A stretch of DNA of 64,000 bases, from positions 1 to 64,000 of the forward strand of contig SKCR01017979.1 in NCBI GenBank assembly GCA_019454045.1. The letters run 5' to 3'. A model generated the notes under the pieces. The model saw nothing but the letters and a program-made list of their open reading frames with translations, did no database searches and had not been told where the DNA came from. The position numbers and the translations under genes were made by a program. How positions within the stretch are numbered: the first letter of the stretch is position 1; every line of letters begins with the position of its first letter. This document shows, in pieces, positions 56,835 to 64,000 of the stretch. Source of the stretch: Zanthoxylum bungeanum (lineage: Eukaryota > Streptophyta > Magnoliopsida > Sapindales > Rutaceae).

Positions 56835-58862
56835 TGTTGGGGTAGACGCAGCAGAAGGCGAAAAAAGTTTTTAAACATTTTAAATTTTTTCCGAGCGAAT
56901 TAATAAATATCAAATATTTTTAATTCATCCAAATAAGTTTTAATATATTATTTATTAACGTTTAATAACATAATATATTTCATTACATTTATTTTACGAA
57001 AATATTTTTCGAAAAATATTACGCATAACGGGCAAACGGTTAAACCGGTTGACCATCTGCCGAGCCGGGGCAACCCGGTCACTGGGGTAGTGCCTAGTTC
57101 GTTGGTTTCACAGCAGGTACGCAGTGAGCTCGTTTTGACATGAATTTCACCATTTTCTCGCGTTTTCATCCCGGAACAATTTCCGGAATTTATCCACCAC
57201 CCAATACAAAATCAGATCTGATCCAGTTTTAATTTTTGTCCATTTTTCATGCCAAAATTCAATTTAATCAAAAAATTAATCCAATTAATTTACACCAAAT
57301 TAAATCACCACAATACAAAGTTCGAAGAATAATTCTAGGCAATATTAGAGTGGTAATATCACTCTAGAATATAAATTTTAATTTTTGAGATTAATTCCCT
57401 AATTAATATTATTAGACCTGCTAAATAAAGAAACTAATTAAGGTTTCTAAGCAATCAACATCAAATTTTTTGTTCATATATATATATATATATCTAAGAT
57501 ACATATAAGTTTAAGAATGCAAAATACATATCCAATATATACTTTCATACTTAAGAAACCAAATTAAGAAATTAGAAATTGGAAATTGGAAACTTTAAAT
57601 TACCTTAATCTAAGCACCAAATTTCCAATTACTTTACCTTTGATGTTGATTAGTTTGCCTAGAACTCTAATTCTATGTTTTTTTTCTTTATTATTCTCAA
57701 CACATGAGAAGTGGTTAAAGTAGCAAAAGTGAAACAAGTTTCATTTTAAATACTAAGACCCTAGTTGGCCGAATATTTGATCTATTTTTAGCAAAATAAT
57801 CAATTTTTGTGGTCAAGAATTTGACACCAAATTGATCTTATCGAAAATTGATATTTATTTTGATTTTTGTTAATTAAATTCATGTGTTAAAAACACATGG
57901 TTTGGCCAATCAAATTATGCCAAATAAATAAGAATATTCCAAGAATAATTCTTATATAATAAATCAATTAATTAAAAATTAATCAATTAATTTATTTTAA
58001 TCAACAAAAAGACAATAACTATATGGAAAAATATTCCAAGAATATTCTTTTGGAAGTTACACTGGTCAAGGAATTTAATATTGGAAGTTACAAAATTATT
58101 GAAAAATAAACCCCTTGGCCGAAAATACACTAAGAGGAATATGTAGGGTTTTGTTTTATTTTGTAAAATTAAAACCCTAAGTATAAAAAGGAAAATATGA
58201 TTTTTCTTTTGGAAATTGGTTCATTCTAACCCTAGCCTCCATCTTCTTCTTCTCCAAATTCTCTCAATAGTTGAGAAAATCAAAAACAAAAGAAAAAGAA
58301 GAAAAACAAAACAAAATAAAAGTGTGATTAAATCTCTAAAAAGTTTAGGGATTATTTTGTGAGTCTTGCCCACAAAAGTTTCCATTGGTAATGAGATATA
58401 GTTCGGAAGACTTGTGGTGTTGAAAAAAATTCATCTTCATCTCTTTCTCTTTGAACACATCAGTGAGCATTGTTTTGTGATCATTGCCGCCCCTTACTTG
58501 GTGAAACGGAACTCGGTTTGGTTTCGTTTTAATCTAGTTTTTTTGGGGAACATTTTTGATGTTTTAGGGCTGTGTTGGGGCTGTTTTCAAGTGAAAAATT
58601 AGAACCAAAACACAGCCCCTGTCCATGCATTTCAGGGGCTGTTTCTGCAGTGCGTTGGGCGCGAATCAAGTCCAAAACAGTCCAGTTTTTGTCCGGCTGT
58701 TCGATGACTGTTTTGGGGCTGGAATTTTGTCTAAAACTGAATTAAAATTTCATTGGTGGTAGCAGTAGCATTCGTCATTCAACGGAGAAGGGCAGAAAAA
58801 TTTTCAAGTCCGATCCGTGTGCCTAAATCGTTTCCGCTGTGCGAGGAAAACGTTTCCTACTA
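56835..58862 (+). repeat. CopB 5' LTR (about 2.03 kb)
   Basis: The left end TGTTGGGGTAG is clear. The right end is placed before TTGGCATCGAGTG; the sequence there (TTTCCTACTA) lacks the expected CA, so the border is uncertain by a few bases. Near its end are CAGCCCC/GGGGCTG words in both orientations (58560-58720). Confidence 0.65.
58182..58190 (+). promoter_or_regulatory. TATA box of CopB LTR
   Basis: TATAAAAAG in the LTR, followed about 30-40 bp later by TTGGTTCATTC, a plausible transcription start region. Inferred from motif and position. Confidence 0.6.
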
Positions 58863-58863
58863 T

Positions 58864-58875
58864 TGGCATCGAGTG
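58864..58875 (+). promoter_or_regulatory. CopB primer binding site (degenerate)
   Basis: TGGCATCGAGTG resembles TGGTATCAGAGC with several changes. It is the best candidate between the LTR and the leader. Confidence 0.55.
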
Positions 58876-60553
58876 TAAGGTTGAAAAGTATTTTTAACCC
58901 TTCTCTTTTCATTTAAAGTTACTGTTTTTAATATGTTTATATAAGTTATAAATATTGATATGTATGTTTAGAAGAGTAGGCATAATATAATATTCATATG
59001 ATGAATGATTATTATTTTTCATGTGATTAATGGATTTTGCATTGGTCGTAAATTTTTTTGCCTCTTATTTTTTAGTTGGTTTTGATTATGGGATGTAAGG
59101 CCATAAGACCATTGTTTACAATTGTTGTAATTTTTATTTTCCAATATAAAATTTCAATTGTTATAATTTGGAGCACCAAAGTCACAAAAGGGGCCAACAC
59201 CACCTTGGAGTGTGATTTGAAGACCAACGGATGCTTTGGGTATTTTTGTACTAATTAGATTAGTATAGGAAAAATAAGAGCCCAGACAATGCAAAATATT
59301 TTTATGTTATATGTTTGTTTAATTCAAATTGTTTGAATAACATGTCATATAGCTTAGGGTGCCTACTCTTGCATTTTACATGCCATAACATGCATTGGAT
59401 GCATAATCATTATAGACATGAAATATGATTTTATGTGATTTAAAATGTTTAAATTAGATTATGATATGCATGGAAAAATAATTAATTTGATTAATTAGTT
59501 TTATGGTTTAAAATTTGAATTATAATATATTGGGCTTAATAAGTGCAAAATAAATTCCATTGGTATATAGGATGGAAACCTGGACATAAATTCCATAGCC
59601 GAATCCGAATGGACGGTAATATGGTCTACACTCGGGATACAATTCCACGTACCATTTGATTTTATAACACACTAAGATTAATTAAATAGTTTAATATAAA
59701 TCTTGACCATTTTAGGATTCTAAATTTTTAAACCTATTAGTGTTCTAATATTTCAAGAGTTAAAATATAATAGGTCACTAATATCACTCTAATTAAATTA
59801 GTTTAATTGAGTAATTAAATTAGTAGAGACTAATGGATAATTAGTGATATAAATTTTAAGAGTTAAAATTGGTTAGGTCACTAATGGTGAACTAGTGTAA
59901 ATAAAAGTTATGATTTAGCCGCCATATATTTATTCACACTAGTTAAATTTAAATATTAGATATTTTATAAATAGAAACCTTAATTTTAAAATAGTGAGTA
60001 GGAGAGGGATCTACGACAGTATATCCCGTGATCTCCGTTGTTAGTCCGAAAATATGAGATTTAAAAGGCGTCTCAAGACGGCTTTGCTTTCGTCCCCCTA
60101 CAGATGATGTCCATTTTGGGTCAATATCAGGCTTGGATTTCGAGAGAATAGGGATTCTAGATGCATCTTGTGAACTGACCTACCCTACGGTGGCACTTCA
60201 CTCGTTATGTCCAAGAATCTATAATCGGCGGGTCACACTCACAAAGGAATAATCAACTGTTAATAAAATTCCTTGATCGAATGAAACGATAGTTGTTTAA
60301 TATAGGAATAAGAGTTATTCCCGCATATATTAATCGACTGAGATTGTCTCGATCTATCATGCAAGTACTTGACCTACCCTACGACAACACTTACTTGTGG
60401 GATGATAGATTTCCGTGGTATAATAATTCTTTTAGGTTTCTAATTCGTTATTCATAGATTCATGGATCATGTTTAATTTTATGCCAAAATTATTTGATGA
60501 TTTTAATATGCGATGAATGAATGTTAAATGCATGTTTATTTTATTTTTCAGCC
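58876..60553 (+). other. CopB leader, no gene
   Basis: About 1.7 kb of untranslated leader. It contains the 96-bp module (59562-59657), repeated TTAGTGATAT/GGTCACTAAT words at 59750-59890, and two related blocks CTTGTGAACTGACCTACCCTACG (about 60167) and ACTTGACCTACCCTACG (about 60367). No frame of significance. Confidence 0.6.
59562..59657 (+). other. 96-bp module shared with the Ogre-like LTR (copy in CopB leader)
   Basis: In element sense it starts GGTATATAGGATGGAAACC and matches 32258-32353 read on the minus strand. Three CpG sites of the Ogre copy read TpG or CpA here. It lies about 0.7 kb downstream of the CopB PBS. Confidence 0.75.
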
Positions 60554-61415
60554 ATGGTTTCTCAAATTATTTCCATACTCTCAAACGATAAATTAACGGG
60601 AGAAAATTATGTTAAGTGGAAAAGTAACATGAACGCTATCCTGGTCTGCGAAGACCTAAAGTTTATCCTGATGGAGGAGAGTTCTCCCGAGTCGGCCAGA
60701 AATGCTTTCCAAGTTGTACGCGATATCTACGAGAAATGGGTCGCAGCTAATGAGAAAACCCGCTGCTACTTGCTAGCAGGGATGTCTGAGGTTCTTGCTG
60801 CAAAGCAAGAACCTATAGGTTCAGTATCACAGATGATGGAGTCATTGTAGGGCATGTTTGGGCAGCCTTCGGAGCATTAATGTCATTAGGCCATGGTCTC
60901 AGTGATGACTGCTAGGATGAAGGATATGACATCAGTCCGAGAGCACGTCTTGAGGATGATGACCTATCTAAACACTGCTAAAACCCATGAAGCTCATTTT
61001 GATGAGCGTAGCCAGATGACCATGATTATGGAAACTCTTTCGAAGAGTTTCCTGTGTTTTAAAAGTAACTATGTTATGAGCAAGTTGACTTTTACTTTGA
61101 CCCAACTGCTTAATGAGCTCACCCATTACGAGTCCATGCTTGTGGATCCTCGTTAGTCCGGTGCTGAGGCAAATGTTGCCGAGTCTTTTAAATCTGTAAA
61201 GATGAAGAAGAATAGCTCTGGGAAGGCAAAGGTAAAAACTATGAAGAAGAAGAATAAGAAAGACTCAAAGGATGCCAAGCCCAAGGGAAAATGTTTCCAC
61301 CGTAACAAGAATGGGCATTGGAAAAGGAATTATCCTAAATACCTTGCTGAGCTGAAGGAGAAAAAGGAAACAGGTAAATATGATTTGCTCCTTATCGAAT
61401 CTCTATTAGTGGAGG
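60554..61415 (+). pseudogene. CopB gag (UBN2-type capsid, zinc knuckle) with stops
   Basis: One reading frame holds the whole gag, starting at ATG 60554 (MVSQIISILSNDKLTGENY, then VKWKSNMNAIL). This is the copia gag-polypeptide (UBN2) pattern. Stops interrupt it at 60848, 60878, 60887 and 61154; the first follows MMESL, where the family usually has glutamine, so CAG to TAG is likely. After a lysine-rich stretch comes the zinc knuckle CFHRNKNGHWKRNYPKY (near 61292-61342), whose second and fourth metal-binding cysteines have become Arg and Tyr. The frame is otherwise without shifts, and length and order fit a normal copia gag. Damage is mainly point changes. Confidence 0.85.
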
Positions 61416-61775
61416 ATGATAAATCCGCCTGGATTGTTGACTCTGGAGCCACTAACCATGTTTGTTCTTCTTTGTAGCTACTTGACTCATGGAGGGACCT
61501 TGCTGAAGGTAAGTACACCATGAGGGTCAGTACAGAGGATGCCATTTCAGTAAGAGCAGTGGGAGTTTCTAGATTAAATTTTACAAATAAAAGTTATTTA
61601 AATTTGAACAATGTGTTATTCATTCCTGGTTTTCACAGGAATTTGATTTCTGTTTCTAAACTTTTGGATGATGGTTATTTAGCTTCTTTTAATAGTAATT
61701 TAGTTATTATTGGTAGAAATGGATTAACCATATGCATAGGTCATTACTCAATGTTGGAATGTTTAAGGTTGAGAA
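61416..61775 (+). pseudogene. CopB protease and pre-integrase region
   Basis: In the same frame as gag, SAWIVDSGATNHVC (near 61425-61468) carries the copia protease active site D-S-G-A. A TAG stop follows at 61475. Then come NNVLFIPGFHRNLISVSKLLDDGY and NGLTICIGH, the usual link between protease and integrase. A one-base shift near 61770 moves the following integrase into another frame. Confidence 0.83.
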
Positions 61776-62805
61776 ACCTAAAACTAAACGGCCAAATATT
61801 TCTCAAGATGACACATATCTGTGGCCTCTTAGACTTAGTCATATAAACCTTGACCGGATAAACAGATTGATAAAGAACGGAGCCTTAAACCAGTTAAAGC
61901 TCAGAACTTTACCAGTCTGCGAATCCTGTTTAGAAGGAAAAATGACCAAGAGACCTTTTACTAGAAAAGGTATAAGTGCCAGTCAACCACTTGAGCTAAT
62001 ACATTCAGACGTTTACGGACCGATGAATGTGAGAGCCCGAGGTGGTTATGAATACTTTGTCATATTCATTGATGATTATTATAGATATGAGTATATTTAC
62101 CTAATGCAGCAGCAGTCATATACTTTTGAAAAGTTCAAAGAGTATCGTGTTGAGGTTGAGAACCAGTTAGGTAAAACAATCAAAACTCTGCGATCAGATC
62201 GTGGTGGAGAATACATTGATAGAGATTTTGAGGAATTCTTAGTTGAGCATGGGATAGTATCCCAGCTCACAACACCTGTAACACCACAGCAAAATGGTGT
62301 TGCAGAGAGGAGAAATCAGACCCTACTAGACATGATGAGATCTATGTTTAGTTATAGCTCACTACCTAGTTCATTATGGGGATATGCACTGTAAATTGCA
62401 ATGCATATCCTTAATGTAGTTCCATCTAAGTCTATTCCTAAGACTCCCTTAGAGTTATGGAATGGTCGTAAAACTAGTTTATGACATTTCTGCATATGGG
62501 GGTGTCCAGCACATGTGCTGAAGAATAAGACTACACAGATGGAGCCACATTCTCATGTGTGCCTATTTATAGGCTATCCTAAAGAGACTAGGGGTGGATT
62601 CTTCTATAGTCCTGATGATAACAAAATGTTTATATCGACAAATGCTACGTTTCTAGAAGAGGATTATATGTGGGAGTTCAAACCTCGAAGTAAAGTGTTA
62701 CTCGAGGAGTTACTTGCTGGTTTGACCAGCACACCATTGTCAATGACAGTTGACAAATACATAGTATCTTCGACATCTGAGGGTCAGATGCAAGCTCATC
62801 AGAAT
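61776..62805 (+). pseudogene. CopB integrase, nearly complete core, two stops
   Basis: The zinc-binding part is HINLDRINRLIKNG...CESCLEGK (61840-61940). The core has the catalytic triad in HSDVYGP (near 62008), LRSDRGGEY (near 62195) and NGVAERRNQ (near 62295, Glu), with copia-type FIDDYYRYEYIYLM between. Stops interrupt at 62392 (after GYAL, where the family has Glu) and 62479 (before HF). The frame resumes as WGCPAHVLKNKT, CLFIGYPKETRGGFFYSPDD and ISTNATFLEEDY, the C-terminal domain that precedes reverse transcriptase. It ends at the CopA LTR at 62806. All three catalytic residues are intact, so the core is recent; the enzyme is still not producible. Confidence 0.88.
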
Positions 62806-64000
62806 TGTTGAATTTCAATCAAGTCCCAAGAATCATCAATCATGCATAAACGAGTTGAATACACAAAGGAGTAAGGCGGAAACATACTCACAATGATTGG
62901 TTTGGATGCTACGAAGAACAAGCCACTTCTTGCTTCTCCAAAACGCGGCAGTGGCGTCCTTGTACTGCAGTGGAGTGCTCGGTTTTGCTCCTCTTTGAAC
63001 CTCAAAAATTCTGCCATGGATGAACACCATTGAAGCTCCAAGCTTCAAGCTTCCAAAAGGAATTCCAAGCTCATAAATTCGTTTCCCTATCACCAAAATA
63101 TAACCCATGTGTGTGCTAGCACTTCTCCTTCTTCTTCAAGTTCGGTCAAACCAGAAATTTTGAGAAGAAATCGGCTCCAAGCCGAAAGTGGAAGAAGGAG
63201 AGAAAAGAGAGGGAGAGGAAGAGATGCGTAAAAGGAGAGAGAGAAAAGTAAAAAGAAAATAAAAAATGTAATAGGTTTTTATAATTTCTAAAATTAATAA
63301 AACCATTTACCAATTCTTTTACTTTTCATTAAATACTAAAGTCAAAAAGTAAAAGCAAATGTTGCTTTTTCAACTTCTACATCAATCACTCAAATCAAGT
63401 GACAACATGTCACATCACTCAAAGTGACAAGTGATTTGACAAATGATGCGACTAGCGATTTCACGCTTGATGTGACTTGCGTGCCGCGCTCGAATTCGAA
63501 ATGCGAATGCGCTCGTAATCACTCGCGGGCTCGGATTCGCTAATTCCAAATTAACGAATTTTCCGTCGCGTCGTAATTAAATGATCACGCCTAGCGAAAT
63601 CACTATTCACGTCGCTAACGAATTAATTCTAAATTAATTCGTTCGCCAGAATTAAAATCTAATTTCAATTCCGCGTCGAAATCTAATTTCGTTATAATAT
63701 ATCGAATATATTAATTTATCGATTAATTCCAAATTAATCGTTCTCTCTCTTTAACGATATTTTATCCGAGATAAAATATCTCCGTAATTAATCCCAGATT
63801 AATTTTCTCTCTCTTCTAATTAATCCCAGATTAATTAAAGTGCGAGTCATACGTCATCGGTGAATCTTCAGGAAGCGACCCATGAGATCTCCGGATATGT
63901 TGGCAGTAAATACGGTCGTCGGATTATCCGAACACGTAAGTACCTCGTACTACGTTTATACCGATTTACAAGACAAGGTTGGCTTCTAGCAAAGCGCCAT
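62806..64000 (-). mobile_element. CopA copia LTR, runs off the window
   Basis: It starts TGTTGAATTTCAATC, followed by the standard CopA order: GTGCTAGCACT at about 63112, TTGACG repeats near 63430, palindromes at 63540-63840, and the GATCTCCGG block at 63886. Since CopB pol, not a PBS, lies on its left, it must be the 3' LTR of a minus-strand element continuing to the right, or a solo LTR. The five bases before it, AGAAT, are the predicted target duplication. Confidence 0.88.

Larger units (their letters stand above)
56835..62805 (+). mobile_element. CopB: copia retrotransposon, 3' part replaced by a CopA LTR
   Basis: It starts TGTTGGGGTAGACGC, with a TATA box at 58182 and a PBS near 58864. 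A 1.7-kb leader follows, then gag, protease, integrase and the start of the region before reverse transcriptase. At 62806 a CopA LTR interrupts it. The rest of pol and the 3' LTR lie outside the window or are lost. Compared with CopA the coding region is much better preserved, so it is probably younger or more recently active. Confidence 0.82.

Noticed and set aside
1..64000. A CRISPR-like array, tRNA or rRNA gene, or organelle DNA insert
   Set aside because: I looked for regular spaced repeats, cloverleaf-like boxes and known organelle motifs and saw none. tRNA-like words occur only as retroelement primer binding sites.
1..64000. The two edge LTRs (1-1711 and 62806-64000) as the two LTRs of one giant element enclosing the window
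   Set aside because: They share orientation and subfamily, but no PBS lies left of 62806; CopB pol does. They therefore do not bracket one element.

Overview
The window is repeat-rich nuclear DNA of a flowering plant, probably a eudicot. It contains LTR retrotransposons with plant-type primer binding sites (initiator tRNA-Met type for copia and one gypsy element, Tat/Ogre type for others), a hAT-like and a CACTA-like DNA transposon piece, and two eroded exons of conserved eukaryotic genes. I see no intact protein-coding gene, no tRNA or rRNA gene, no CRISPR array and no prokaryotic feature. All open frames are short, and those I recognise are debris of retroelement gag-pol.

Layout. 1-1711: LTR fragment of a copia family called CopA here. 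1712-4507: minus-strand Tat-type gypsy fragment (gag, protease, PBS, one LTR). 4603-4692: CSN7-like exon with a stop. 5036-14844: a complete but decayed minus-strand CopA element flanked by TTATT. 14862-15715: RPAC1-like exon split by a hAT-like element. 15931-17090: CACTA-like end and a second MITE-like repeat. 17091-19722: AT-rich spacer with a 24-bp tandem repeat. 19723-26109: plus-strand gypsy-type element without coding capacity, flanked by TAATT. 26174-36797: a minus-strand copia remnant (CopC) split by a gypsy element (26734-35618, flanked by CTGAC), which itself holds a solo-LTR-like insert (27412-29283) and a 4.9-kb Ogre-like fragment (29763-34637). 38799-56116: a minus-strand CopA element flanked by TTTAC, into which a plus-strand CopA copy (39476-48395) has inserted. 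56835-62805: a plus-strand copia element (CopB) with LTR, PBS, gag, protease and integrase, cut off before reverse transcriptase by another CopA LTR that runs off the window end.

The history can be read from the five-base target duplications: E1 (TTATT), GypR (TAATT), GypF (CTGAC), the 27.4-kb insert (GTTAC) and E4 (TTTAC) each have matching flanks. The nested CopA copy lost part of its left LTR together with part of the host LTR, through a deletion at a six-base microhomology.

Most worth following up: (1) eight or more successive perfect inverted repeats, all with a three-base spacer, in the U3 part of every CopA LTR; (2) a 96-bp segment shared, in the same sense orientation, by the Ogre-like LTR and the leader of the unrelated CopB; (3) a repeated hairpin motif in the GypF LTR at which both nested insertions landed; (4) side-by-side exons of two unrelated housekeeping genes. 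None of these is proven to function; they are sequence patterns seen by eye.
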